From NCBI RefSeq assembly GCF_910592395.1, contig NC_088313.1, positions 20,352,437 through 20,416,436 on the forward strand: DNA of 64,000 bases, written 5' to 3'. Positions 36,183 through 48,100 of the stretch are shown here, piece by piece. Position 1 is the first letter of the stretch; every line of letters starts with the position of its first letter. This stretch comes from Lineus longissimus (taxonomy: Eukaryota > Nemertea > Pilidiophora > Heteronemertea > Lineidae). Below the pieces are notes generated by a model, which did no database searches, was not told the origin of the DNA, and saw only the letters and a list, made by a program, of their open reading frames with translations. Made by a program: the position numbers and the translations under genes.

Positions 36183-37725
36183 ATGGCGACGTCTGTATTT
36201 ACCCCATACGTTGACAAGGAAAATGTGACTGCTATTGGGATGGTGCCAAGAACAAAGGGTATTGCATCTGGAAAGTCCAACATTAGAGGTAAACGTCTTC
36301 AACAGGCCTGTTCTTTTGGGTGGTCAGATAGCACACCATCACAGTACCCTGCCGCCATGTTTTCCTCGTACTGCCCATTCGAAGCAAAATGTGAGACAAC
36401 TTAACAGCATAGTTGTACAGTTGAATATAAAGTGATTCAAAGAAGATATCTTCGGTGCCAATATCTTCAGGTACAAAAGTATTCTTTGTTAAATTTTTCA
36501 GGTGGCAAGATATTTCAGAAGAATACACCACACTCAATACCAAGAAAAGCCCTGGGCGTTGTGAATGGGGATTCGCAGCGGACAACACTTGGTGATATCA
36601 ACAACAAACTTAAGAAACCACAGAGTGCAGCACCCATAAAGAAACTTTTCTCTGAGACAAGCAGGCCTGGTTCGACAACAAGGAATGCTGTCAAACAGTC
36701 ACAGGTCAGCACAACTTGCTTTAAATCATGACTTCTGGCACTCTTTTCCTCAATTGAAAAGTACACAACATTTAGTGTGCCCTCACAGCCCTTGGAGAAG
36801 TAATTGTTTAGTTGCTGAGTATAGCCTATTTCCCTTTCAACTACAGTCTCAAAAGATTCAGAGCCATGGTCCAGTTCACAGAGTGAAGACGGAACAAAAA
36901 ACAGTTCCTGTTGTGAAAGAAGTGATAGAGAAAGAGTACATGCCTTCATACCCAGATTCAGATGGTGAGTGAATTGGTTCTGTCCTCTTTCCTTTGCCAG
37001 AAAATTCTTCAGCATGATTGGTATTCATCCTTTCTTCAGTTTCTGATGGTCCATTATTGCTTTCAAATCCAACCTTGTCAGCTGTTGGGTACTGACTTTA
37101 AAGACGTATCATTTAATTTCAGATGACTTTGAAGATGTAGTCCGTAGATCGGAACGATCGAGTACATACTTTGACAAGTTACTGTCATGGCAGCCATCGA
37201 GAATGTGCTCCACTGGCATTTCCTACGACAGCGATGACGAGCCATACACAAAATGTGAAATACCAGAAACAGAAGCTCCCATATTAAACAGTGAATTTGA
37301 AGGTGAGTTCCATTCTGGAGGTGTCAATTTGTCCAGGTCAAGTTCTGGTATGCCTAGTTCCATTCCCAACAGAGATATGCATGTGTAATCATGGAGCGAG
37401 GGCAGTTAGACAGTCTCCTGGAATCGCTGTGCATGTGCCGTTATCACTTTCATCCATTGACTTGTGGAAATTTCATTTGAGAAGTTAGTGGATTCTTCCA
37501 AATAGTGTGTATGGGTGTTAACAAAACCCTCATGCTTCTTTTAGAAGATAGTCATAACTACACTGTCCACTGCTAGTGCTAAATACCATACCTTCTCTTT
37601 CAGAATCGTGTCCATTTCTGCTTGACGATCCTTGCAATCCATTGGGTGATATTGCTCTGCCATCACTGGATGATCTTTACTTGCCGGACATGAACGAGGA
37701 GTTGGCGACCATGCCAGAGTTTTAG
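36183..37725 (+). CDS. Securin (PTTG-like separase inhibitor), 5 exons, 242 aa
   Basis: Exons: 36183-36288, 36502-36704, 36847-36964, 37123-37302 and 37604-37725. All borders are GT..AG, and the joined frame of 729 bases ends in TAG. Securin binds and holds separase inactive until APC/C-dependent destruction at anaphase. The sequence shows the paired degrons expected: YVDKEN at residues 9-14 with the KEN box at 12-14, and a D-box RKALGVVN at 50-57 (RxxLxxxN). The context PRKALGVVN strongly resembles vertebrate securin. The middle is basic (KKPQSAAPIKK), and the C-terminal half is acidic (DSDDDFEDVV, DSDDEP, LDDLYLPDMNEE), matching the family's basic-degron then acidic layout. The rest is poorly conserved, as is normal for securins. 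Introns are short (142-301 bases). Confidence 0.9.
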
Positions 37726-38216
37726 GTCTCCTGGTTTCAATCCAAGACTGTTATTCTGCTCGTGATCACTCATGCATTTTGCATTTTAGTTTTAATACGC
37801 AGCCAGGACTTGCACTAATTGTAGCCTGCCACGCTCATGAGTGAGTTTTGATGAGACAGAGGGTTGTTGATTCTTCAGTTTACTTGAATTCGAACACTGG
37901 ATGACAAATGAAACCAACAGTGTTGCATAGAGACTTTCAGGTGAATGTTCATCAAGTGCCTTGTCATAGTTTTAATAACAGGTTTTTAATTTCAAGTGAG
38001 ATAGATTTTTAATGTGATGAGACAAGTATTCCTTTTGGTTGTCTGCTGGTGAGTGCATTTCAGTTCTGTGGGATAAAAGGACAGAATTTCCTGGCAATTT
38101 TGAATAGAAGACAAGTCTGGTGAAAATACCCATGCATTTCTGTCAAATTGCTTTGCACTTCATTACTTTGTATAGCATCTTCAACTGTATATATTTTGTA
38201 ATTATTATATTTTATT
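37726..38216 (+). other. Securin 3' UTR (inferred)
   Basis: About 490 bases between the securin stop and the poly(A) signal at 38217, without further open frames of note and increasingly AT-rich toward the end. Confidence 0.5.
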
Positions 38217-38222
38217 AATAAA
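38217..38222 (+). terminator. Poly(A) signal of securin
   Basis: Canonical AATAAA in an AT-rich context, followed by a T-rich stretch (GTCTTTTTTATGTTATTTCC) typical of a downstream element. Confidence 0.65.
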
Positions 38223-38703
38223 ATGTCTTTTTTATGTTATTTCCTGTTGTTCCTCTTGTCTCAGTATGTGTGCTTGACGCACTGAGGACATTGGCTGAAA
38301 CACTTTGATGTCACAACTCTTTCAAAGACACCTTGATGTCACAACGTGTTTGATTGTTATGTTGAATCAGCTCCTTACATCGCATCATTTGGGGATATAG
38401 TTCATTTTATTCTTTTTACTCCACACACAAATACATCTATCTTTGCATTCTATCTCGTACTCCTCATCCCTTACATTTTTCCTGCAACCACCCACCTGTA
38501 TCCAATCGGCTCCTTTCAAGCCTGTCAGCTCCACAATTTGGTATCTCAACTTGTTGCCTGCCTTGATACCTGAGCTACCTCAGCTTGAAGATCTGACCAG
38601 GCGAGGGTTAACACTCTACACATTACTCTAACAGCTACACTACATCAGATATGTTTACTGTAACATTTTGTGGGAGGAATCGCCTGGATGACATTATCAT
38701 TAA
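38223..38703. other. Short convergent intergenic region
   Basis: Lies between the 3' end of securin (plus) and the 3' end of dehydrogenase copy A (minus). Two shadow open frames at 38346-38631 have no recognisable features. I see nothing else. Confidence 0.4.
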
Positions 38704-38709
38704 TTTATT
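38704..38709 (-). terminator. Candidate poly(A) signal of dehydrogenase copy A
   Basis: TTTATT (AATAAA on the minus strand) lies about 147 bases beyond the copy A stop codon. It is just outside the left edge of the duplicated segment, so copy B lacks an equivalent. Confidence 0.5.
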
Positions 38710-38855
38710 CTCCGGGTGGAGCCACCTTGTCACAACCCATGCAGCCCCGAGATTTTGGATAGTCACAATCAGACAGTCCTTGTGCATTCGTCCCTTAATT
38801 GAGACGGTTCCTGCCTGAATGTAAGAATACTCGACAAGGAACCAATGTTTTTAGT

Positions 38856-41664
38856 CTAATATTTGATCTTCACGGCCTGTCCTGTCTTGACGCTCTCCTC
38901 ACACGCTTCTGCTATTCGGCTCACGCTCACCGTGCTCTCCTTGGTGGCGACCAAACCGCCCACGTCCTCTTTGCCTGCAGAGATGAACAATACAATGAAC
39001 GATTGTTGAAAAGTCTTTTTCAAACGATAAAATGCTCGTGTCAGGATGTGAAATTGAGAAGCGCCATCACAAACTAGACTCCTGTGCAGCCCTTTTCATC
39101 ATCCCGATTGTCTTCATCGATGGCGACAGAACGAGGCCGGTCCACGCACAGTGTCCGGAGTGTACCACAAACCAATATCAAAATTCTTTAGGACATTAAC
39201 CCGCTGAGTGGTAGGTTGATCAAGTTCAATGCTAACCCAATTGATAGGTGGGTTATTTTATCAAGTCATATGTCGATCAGACAGTGACAGTGTCTTCGCC
39301 ATCCAGGACGGCATTGGCACAACTAATATGGAACAATCGAATTACAAACGGGTGGATGAAACTTACCTTCCAGAACATCTAAGAAACAATCGATTGACTT
39401 GACGTAACCTTTGGCGTGTCTCTGAGGGAATGAATACTCTATTGGTACCATACTCATCCCTTCAACTGTAGAGTGCTGGAGGTTCGTCGGTCGCTGATTC
39501 TCTGCCGTGAGCATACCTTTCGATCCAAATGCCTGAAGACAACAAAAATTCAATGATGTTGTCTATCGATAATCGAGCGATTCAAGAGAAGTACAATGAT
39601 TCCATCTTGCCCTAAGGCCAACAAATTAGAGACCTTCCCTATGACATACAATCGAGGTGCGTATTATTCTATTTGCAATTTCTCTCAGACGATGTTCCTG
39701 CCGGAGTGCCTTACCTCTAGAGTCTGATGATAACCGTACACGCCCATACGACACAGGTCTATAATCGCTATAACTTTGCTTGGAAACGTCAATGATATCG
39801 CCACAGTATCAACATCATTCATGGCAGCCACATCCTTCATATGGGCACGGGCTGCTACATAGACCTCGGTGGGGTATTCGCCAAGCAGCCAGCAAATTAA
39901 GTCGATGTCATGGACGGCACAGTCGTGGAAGATTCCACCTGCGATGGAAATCACATGTTATTTAGTTGCATGCTCAGTTTGAAACTTGTCTCAGAACTTG
40001 ACGAGGACAAAACGGGTACAACGCTGAGTACGTAGGGGCTGACGTTTCACTCAACACAAGGACAGAATGTTACCGGGACGTATGCGCGACTAGAGACCAC
40101 GACGTCTATGAACGGCGAAACGTGCAACTAGGACATAATATGGCGAGGCATCTCACGAACCTGATATTTTGAGGTACTCCATACTTGGTACCGGGTTGTC
40201 TCTGCTGCAAGTTTTCACCATGTACATATCGCCTAAAACACCTTTTCTGACTTGCTGCTTGATGCTGTTAAATGCCTCATCGAATCGCCTGAAATGATAC
40301 CATGAGACTACGGTATTGTTGAAGTGTCGCATTTTGCCTTGCACATGATCATGACTGATTGTGCCATTGTCTCTGGTAATGAAGGCTACTAGCTGATCGT
40401 GCGACGAGCTATTAAAAAGGGCTTTGCTGAGAGTTCATTTTTTATGATAAGTATTTTATTACAAATGTTTATACAAGCGTAGACGATTTCGTCCATGACC
40501 CTTTTTTCTCGTCATCTATCCCGGATTTATCAATGTCTTCAGTTGCCTGATACATCTCACCTATTGAAAGAGCAGTAGAGTGGCTTCCCGAATTTCTTTG
40601 CGTCATCGTAGCACTGTATGACGCCACTAATATCTTGTGATATTGGTTTCTCGGAGAAGACGGCTTTCCCTGTAAAGTGGAAGGAAAATGATACTTGCTT
40701 ATTATCTTTCTCGTAAAGAGACATAACTAACGACGAGGAGAGAGGAAACAACCGTGTCAACTAAAAATATCCGTCGTTCCCTTAACTCGTGTCTTTTGAG
40801 ATTTCGCCACCGAAGTGAAAAACGGTCTTCTCAGATAAAGAACCCGAAAAGTTTGTAGCCATATCACAGACTGAAACCTTTGGTATCAATGTATTACTCG
40901 GGGTCTTGTGGGCTCAAGATTAATGATTGTCTTTACCTGCCGCCAATGCTCCTCTTATATACGCTTCATGGGTAAATGTCGGTGATGACACGATCACAGC
41001 TTGGACCCTGTGGAGGGAAATTGAGTCTCGATGTTTGAGAGAGGGTATCTGCCATGGACTGCAAACATCTTCACACTTATTGATATCTCGGGCATCAGGT
41101 TCCAGCGAAGTTATTGCCACGAGTTACAGCTGACATGTTTGAATTAAACATCTGGCCAATCAGTATACTGTCACGGTTCTCGTTTACATTTCACAAACTA
41201 CAAATGTAATGTAAACCCTTACAGTATTGCTTGTTTTCTTCTGCCATGACTTTGATATCATAATGATGGCCAAAATCGAAAGCCGAAGAATTACAACGTG
41301 CGGATACGACCTTCCCACCGAATGATCACCTAAATGGGTCGGTCAGGAGAAGCATTCCCAACCAGTTCTGACAGCAGTACGGAGTCCCGGACCGCGGTCA
41401 TCTCCAGCATTCCCAAGAGACTAATGCAGTGGCTCACCTCGGATCATTATAAACATTCTCCACCTCGTCACAAGTAGCTATAGAGACCCCCTCCAGATTG
41501 TATTCCCCAGCCAACCTCTCAGCAATCGTCCTGTCGGAGTCCACCATCCACAACAGTCGGATTCGCCAGTTCTGGATGACGTTCTTCAGGTGGATTTTCC
41601 CGGCCTGACCCATCCCGATGATGGCGAGTCCGACCTTCTTGTCACTTGAACAATTTGTCGTCAT
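38856..41664 (-). CDS. Gfo/Idh/MocA oxidoreductase (myo-inositol 2-dehydrogenase-like), copy A, 7 exons, 347 aa
   Basis: Exons in transcription order: 41664-41438, 41007-40937, 40669-40561, 40288-40161, 39938-39715, 39532-39367 and 38974-38856. All introns are GT..AG, and the 1,044-base frame closes at TAG. The family uses NAD(P) to oxidise inositols or sugars; closest in layout is myo-inositol 2-dehydrogenase, which makes scyllo-inosose. Visible features are an N-terminal Rossmann fold with G17-M-G19-Q-A-G22, SSPTFTHE typical of the second nucleotide-fold strand, and the catalytic EKP (K107). In the C-terminal domain, GGIFHDCAVHDID supplies D184 and H188. The last exon reads AEACEESVKTGQAVKI, as in bacterial IolG-type proteins. 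There is no targeting peptide, so a cytosolic location is likely. Substrate cannot be fixed from sequence. A nearly identical copy B lies 4 kb upstream in the same orientation. Confidence 0.9.
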
Positions 41665-42129
41665 ATTTGCAAATGCAAATGAAGCTTTTTACTGTACACT
41701 ACAATTTAACTACTCCAGTTTCGCAAGCCAAACGTCCACTGTATTAAGCCAGTTGTTTGTGAACATTTTTGTAGGCCCACGGGAGTAAGTTCCTCCAGGC
41801 CTATACTTCATCGACCGGCAGTGTCAATGGGAATATTGGCTTGAATAGAAGTCAAAAAAATATCCCATTATACGGGCTTTGAAATTGGCACTATGTGAAG
41901 ATCTGACTTGACGTCAGATGTGAGAAACTAGAGTAATTTATTGATTATGTGGGTCAGACCATGCGTTCATGTCATCTTTCTGTTATCCCTTTTGATATTA
42001 TCAGAATGATTGTTCAATGTTTGTCCTCAATAGTCGAACATTTTATACCTTCATTCAGCAGTGTATGACCAGTCTTACACTCACTGCTCCTTGATGGTCA
42101 TGCATTATTGGCTAAGAAATAAAACTTAG

Positions 42130-42941
42130 GATAGGTTGAATTACCAAAAAAATCAAATGTTATTTCGTTTTTCCCTCAGTGCCATGTCTGGCCTTTTTGC
42201 CACAAAGGGTGAGAGTCTGGTGTTGCTTATATCCAGGGCTATTCGTAGATGGAAGCACCATGAGCCTTCAGCAGTAGGTTATAACGAATCAAAGCTTTCC
42301 TTTTTGGTAATGTTATGTGTTTCGACAGTTAATTTGAGAAAGCCTACTTCTCAGAAAGACAATTACATTGGTAATCTGATGACTTTCGAGTGTGCGACCC
42401 CTGTGGTATTAATCAAGGCGTTAGGAGGCCACTAGCCCATTGTTTTTTAATCAGATATCCCGAGAAGGATACTGAGTGTATATTCAGATCCGTGACTACG
42501 TCGACCTTCATGTCCAGCGCCTAAGAGCAGACCAAGATCAATATAAATCTCTCTATCAGTATCAATCTCTTCGCTTAATTAGTGCAGAGATGTTTGATTA
42601 TCCAGAGTACCTTTCACATCGTTGTATAGCCTTTGTGTGTTATAATGAATCCACACAATGAGCAAAGGTATAAGGTCAGATAACTTTTTTAATGTATCTC
42701 ATCCGAACCTTTTCTACGCATGCTCGAACATTTCTAATTGATTTCATTAAAATACATGTACTCAGAAATCATTGGTCTAGTAAACATCTCACATTTCTAT
42801 ATCTGAAATACATTTTGGTACATAGAATCAAACCACCGTTACAGCTTCAGTGGCTGATAGATAAATCACATACGAACATTTGTTTCAGGGAGCTAGATCT
42901 TACTGGGACTCATATTTCTTCATTTAGCTGAGTGCTTAAGC
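42130..42941. repeat. Dispersed element, long copy (between the two dehydrogenase genes)
   Basis: Begins at GGATAGGTTGAATTACCA and ends at GAGTGCTTAAGCAG. The same ends and most of the interior recur at 48374-48864. The long copy contains about 325 bases (about 42166-42490) missing from the other. It has no convincing coding sequence. The right end abuts the start of duplication copy B exactly. A non-autonomous mobile element or a transposed fragment of the calcium-sensor intron are both possible. Confidence 0.75.
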
Positions 42942-43082
42942 AGTGGAGACACCTTGTCACAACCCATGCAGCCCCGAGATTATGGAGAGTCACAATCAGA
43001 CAGTCCTTGTGCATTCGTCCCTTAATTGAGACGGTTCCTGCCTGAATGTAAGAACACTCGGCAAGGAACCAATGTTTTTAGT

Positions 43083-45560
43083 CTAATATTTGATCTTCAC
43101 GGCCTGTCCTGTCTTGACGCTCTCCTCACACGCTTCTGCTATTCGGCTCACGTTCACCGTGCTCTCCTTGGTGGCGACCATACCGCCCACGTCCTCTTTG
43201 CCTGCAGAGATGAACAATACAATGAACGATAAATTGTTGCAATTCTCGTGTCAGGATGTGAAATTGAGAAGCGCCATCGCAAACTAGACTCCTGTGTAGT
43301 CCATTTCATCATCCCGATTGTCTTCATCGATGGCGACAGGACGAGGCCGGTCCACGCACTGTGTGGGTGGATGAAACTTACCTTCCAGAACATCTAAGAA
43401 ACTATCGATTGCCTTGACGTAACCTTTGGCGTGTCTCTGAGGGAATGAATACTCTATTGGTACCATACTCATCCCTTCAACTGTAGAGTGCTGGAGGTTC
43501 GTCGGTCGCTGATTCTCTGCCGTGAGCATACCTTTCGATCCAAATGCCTGAAGACAACAAATGAGATGTGCAACAAAAACTCAATGATGTTGTCTATCGA
43601 GCGATTCAAGAGAAGTACAATGATTCCATCTTGCCCTAAGGCCAAAAATGAGAGACCTTCCCTATGACGTAAAATCGACGTACGTATTATTCTATTTGCA
43701 ATTTCTCTCAGACGATGTTCCTGCCGGAGTGCCTTACCTCTAGAGTCTGATGATAGCCGTACACGCCCATACGACACAGGTCTATAATCGCTATAACTTT
43801 GCTTGGAAACGTCAATGATATCGCCACAGTATCAACATCATTCATGGCAGCCACGTCCTTCATATGGGCATGGGCTGCTACGTAGACCTCGGTGGGGTAT
43901 TCGCCAAGCAGCCAGCAAATTAAGTCGATGTCATGGACGGCACAGTCGTGGAAGATTCCACCTGCAATGGAAATCACATGTTATTTAGTTGCATGCTCAG
44001 TTTGAAAATTGTCTCAGAACTTGACGAGGACAAAACGGGCACAACGTATGATGAGCACGTAGGGACCGACGTTTCACTCAACACAAGGACAGAATGTTAC
44101 CGGGACGTATGCGCGACTAGAGACCACAACGTCTATGAACGGCGAAACGTGCAACTTGAGGCATCTCACGAACCTGATATTTTGAGGTACTCCATACTTG
44201 GTACCGGGTTGTCTCTGCTGCAGGTTTTCACCATGTACATATCGCCTAAAACACCTTTTCTGACTTGCTGCTTGATGCTGTTAAATGCCTCATCGAATCG
44301 CCTGAAATGATACCATGAGACTACGGTATGGTTGAAGTGTCGCATTTTGCCTTGCACATGATCATGACTGATTGTGCCATTGTCTCTGGCAATGACGGCT
44401 ACTAGCTGATCGTGCGACGAGCCATTAAAAAGGGCTTTAGTGAGAGGTCATTTTTTATGATAGGTATTTTATCACAAATGTTTATACAAGCGTAGGTCGA
44501 CGATTTCATCGATGACACTTTTTTCTCGTCATCTATCCCGGATTTGTCAATGTCTTCAGTTGCCTAATACATCTCACCTATTGAAAGAGCAGAAGAGTGG
44601 CTTCCCGAATTTCTTTGCGTCATCGTAGCACTGTATCACGCCACTGGTATCTTGTGATATTGGTTTCTCTGAGAAGACGGCTTTCCCTGTAAAGTGGAAG
44701 GAAAATGATACTTGCTTATTATCTTTCTCGTAAAGAGACATAACTAACGACGAGGAGAGAGGAAACAACCGTGTCAACTAAAAATATCCGTCGTTCCCTT
44801 AACTCGTGTCTTTTGAGAATGGTTGTGCTTGATTTCGCCGCCGAAGGGAATTCCGTTCTTCTCAGATAAAGAACCTGAAAAGTTTGTAGCCATATCACAG
44901 AGTGAAGCCTTCGGTATCAATGTATTACTCGGGGTCTTGTGGGCTCAAGATTAGTGATTGTCCTTACCTGCCGCCAATGCTCCTCTTATATACGCTTCAT
45001 GGGTAAACGTCGGTGATGACACGATCACAGCTTGGACCCTGTGTTTGAATTAAACATCTTGCCAATCAGTATACTGTCACGGTTCTTGTTTACATTTCAC
45101 ACACTACAAATTCACTGTAAACACTTACAGTATTGCTTGTTTTCTTCTGCCATGACTTTGATATCGTAATGATGGCCAAAATCGAAAACCGAAGAATTAA
45201 AACGTGCGGATACGACCTTGCCACCGAATGATCACCTAAATGGGTCGGTCAGGAGAAATCTTCCTGACAGCAGTACGGAGTCCCGGACCGCGGTCATCTC
45301 CAGCATTCCCAAAAGACTAATGCAGTTACTCACCTCGGATCATTATAAACATTCTCCACCTCGTCACAAGTAGCTATAGAGACCCCCTCCAGATTGTATT
45401 CCCCAGCCAACCTCTCAGCAATCGCCCTGTCGGAGTCCACCATCCACAACAGTCGGATTCGCCAGTTCTGGATGACGTTCTTCAGGTGGATTTGCCCGGC
45501 ACGACCCATCCCGATGATGGCGAGTCCGACCTTCCTGTCACTTGAACAATTTGTCGTCAT
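43083..45560 (-). CDS. Gfo/Idh/MocA oxidoreductase (myo-inositol 2-dehydrogenase-like), copy B, 7 exons, 347 aa
   Basis: Exons in transcription order: 45560-45334, 45038-44968, 44686-44578, 44301-44174, 43961-43738, 43547-43382 and 43201-43083. Every exon has the same length as in copy A, all reading frames are intact, and I count 11 amino-acid differences over 347 residues (for example K9R, Q20R, K23Q, T46A). The cofactor glycines, K107, D184 and H188 are unchanged, so the product should be active. Two regulatory differences from copy A stand out. The pyrimidine tract before exon 2 is lost through a deletion of about 126 bases, and the AATAAA used by copy A lies outside the duplicated unit. 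Copy B may therefore be spliced or polyadenylated less well. It shares no obvious new promoter with its neighbours. Confidence 0.88.
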
Positions 45561-46333
45561 ATTTGTCTATGTCAGTTAACTGAATTAGAAAGTTGTACAA
45601 AAACGGTAGGCAACATCCTAATCATTAGGGCCAGTTGAAAGAGGCCGAGCTTCGAATCCACGACTTTCTTGTCACAAGTTCGTGCTCATCCACCGTGTCT
45701 CCATTGATCCCGGCGAGGACAGAGGAGCACACAACTGACACTAGGGTGTGACAAGACAGGGATGGAACTGAGTAAAATAATGAACATGTCAATGCCAATG
45801 TTTTGTGAATCTCAGCGCCAACGTTTTTTTGTGAAGTGTGGGCTGGAGGGTTGGTGAATGGGTGACGATTACTACGTGTGGAATACAAGAAAGGCCTATA
45901 TCTAGTTTCCTCCACCACACTGGACTGTAGGCCTACACCGTGTCGATCCCGATGATCTTACCACCACCTGTTGGAAGAGAGTGGTAGAGTTCATCCGTTG
46001 GACTTAATCAGATCATTTAGTGAACATGACACAACATGTTTTATCGACTGATAAATTCATCTAAAGGTTTGGTGTCCCGAAGATTGAATTGGGAAGGAAG
46101 TGTTTATATCGTTAGTTGGATATCATAGAAATGTGTACTGGAGACTTACGTACCTACCTTACTTTTTTCTGGTGTCAAAGAGGGAATCAAATTTGGAGAG
46201 GGCCAATGCAAAAGGCGTTTAGTATGGCTGCAGCTTTAGTATACTGTACACGACAATCTGACTATTTTATTGATTAGCACTGCATGTGGGTCAGACCAAG
46301 CAGTCATATCATCCTGCTGTTATCTCATTTGAT

Positions 46334-46454
46334 TATATCAGAATGATTGTTCGACGTTTGTACACAATAGTCGAACTTTTTACACCTTCATTCAGCAGTG
46401 TATATATCAGAATGATTGTTCGACGTTTGTACACAATAGTCGAACTTTTTACAC
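46334..46454. repeat. 69-bp tandem repeat, about 1.75 copies
   Basis: A unit starting TATATCAGAATGATTGTTCG at 46334 is repeated at 46403 and breaks off after TTTTTACAC near 46454. The corresponding place in duplication copy A (about 41999-42070) has the unit only once, so the expansion post-dates the dehydrogenase duplication. Confidence 0.85.
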
Positions 46455-46554
46455 TCACTGCCGGCTCCTGACCCCTGCTCCTTGGTGGTCATGATTACTG
46501 GCTAAGAAATAACAATTGGCATTATTTGAATAGAGATAAAATGTTATTTTCGCA

Positions 46555-48100
46555 AATTTGAAAGTGTTATGTATGTACAAATGCACGCGTTATATACATA
46601 TTCAGTTGTAGTAACTGACTTGTAACAAACAAGAAGCAGTAACATACTCTACAGTTCAATATATCAGTAACATCCAATAATATTCGCTTATTCGACGCTC
46701 CCAAGTTTCTGTAAATACTTCGTGGTATCGTGGCCATTGATAATTTTACAGTCCGTTTTACCTGTCTATTGGGTTTGTTTGCGGATGCTCTCAGAAACAA
46801 GACTTGTACATGTACGATGCGTGGCCCAAGCACCGGTTGCGGTAATTCAAATTACCATTGCAGAGAGTTCAAATTACCCATTGTTTTGGAGTCGGGTGAT
46901 GAGGCCAGTCGAATCAAAAATGTCACTTTATCGTTTTCATCGTCCGACATCACTCCGAGATCAGCTCAGAAGGCTGATGAAAAAATTCGCAGGACTCAAA
47001 ACAAAATGTAGAGTAGATGCCATGAGAGACTTATGTCTTCTTCACAATGACACATAGTGCAGCGAGTAGCGTTGTTACATGGAAATGACGAGTCACACGA
47101 AACATTAAACTTTGTCTCCAAACCAGCCTCCAGTGCCAAGTTTGTTTTCACGGTAGATGTTTGTGGTTGTGCTGGTTGTAACAACATTCATAGGTGGCGC
47201 CAGCATGTAACCTTTTCGTTTATTGAAATTCTTAAGGTAAAAATATGAAATACACGTACATCATGGATGTCCATTTACAATAAAACGTTCTTAAATCTGA
47301 AGAATCAGTAATTTAATATGTATTTTTGTATGATTGGCATTTTTCTCCCATGTCGTATTGTACTTTGTTAGTCAATATATGTGGTGCATACATGTAGCTA
47401 CAGCTAACTGGTATATGTGCATATTTCTTTGGTTATGGCGGTGAATTACATTGATGTGGACGCTGCTTTCAGCCCTAAGCAATAGAATATGTGTGTACAG
47501 AGACTGCGATACCCCTGGAACTCCGTTTTGAGTCAGATATCCAGCATTTCTTGCCAAATGATACGCCCGTGTCCTTCGCTAGACGCTCCAAAAACGAAAG
47601 AGGACTGAGGCGTAAAATAATAAAATTACTGTATATACAATGTCAAAGATTGCGCGATATAACGGATGTTCGTGGCGATATTGACAATCTTAAAGGGCGA
47701 GTATAGCAAGCCCCGTAGTCAAATGCCCTGTGATTCCACTAGGCTCCGTACATCCGGCTCAGTGCCCCCTTTTTACATGTATAAGACGGTGTAAAGCAGA
47801 AAAAGCCTGCAGTGATAATAATGCTGCTATGTTTAAACTTTGAATACGTGTGCACTCTTCTTCTTGCCAATACGTCCACATGATTCCCTCATAGTTTGCC
47901 CAAACCAGTCCGCCCAAAAAGTTCTAACACCAACTTCCCAGCAATAGGCTTTCGTGCATCAATGCATAACGTCCGTGCGCGACAACATCCGCGATTTCCA
48001 CGCGGCCAAAATGAAGATCCGCCGACCCAAAGTAAGACAGTTTTGCATAATCAAAGAGAAGGCTAGGCTTTGTATCAATCAAAAAATGGAAACCAGTACT
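46555..48100. other. Intergenic region between dehydrogenase copy B flank and the calcium-sensor gene
   Basis: No gene recognised. Open frames at 46722-47057 and 47491-47706 (plus) have no motif or paired splice sites that I can identify. The right end must include the 3' UTR of the minus-strand calcium-sensor gene. TTTATT (AATAAA on the minus strand) occurs near 47217, which would give a long UTR. TACATGTA octamers occur at about 46806, 47390 and 47776. Confidence 0.4.

Larger units (their letters stand above)
38713..46510. repeat. Tandem segmental duplication carrying the dehydrogenase gene
   Basis: The left copy begins near 38713 (GTGGAGCCACCTTGTCACAA) and the right copy near 42941 (GTGGAGACACCTTGTCACAA). 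Homology covers the whole gene up to about 41668 and 45564. It resumes upstream at about 41940-42165 and 46255-46550 after unrelated sequence in each copy. Copy A contains about 200 extra bases at 39160-39355 and about 126 extra bases at 41013-41138. Copy B has an internal 69-bp repetition at 46334-46454. Coding exons are far better conserved than these indel-rich introns. Confidence 0.92.

Noticed and set aside
36515-37015. Minus-strand 166-codon open frame
   Set aside because: It is antisense to securin exons 2-3 and has no domain or splice support.
43284-43529. Frame continuing from dehydrogenase exon 6 into the intron (ending MDYTGV)
   Set aside because: It is a read-through past a good GT donor. 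The true last exon at 43083-43201 completes the conserved C-terminus and is present in both copies.
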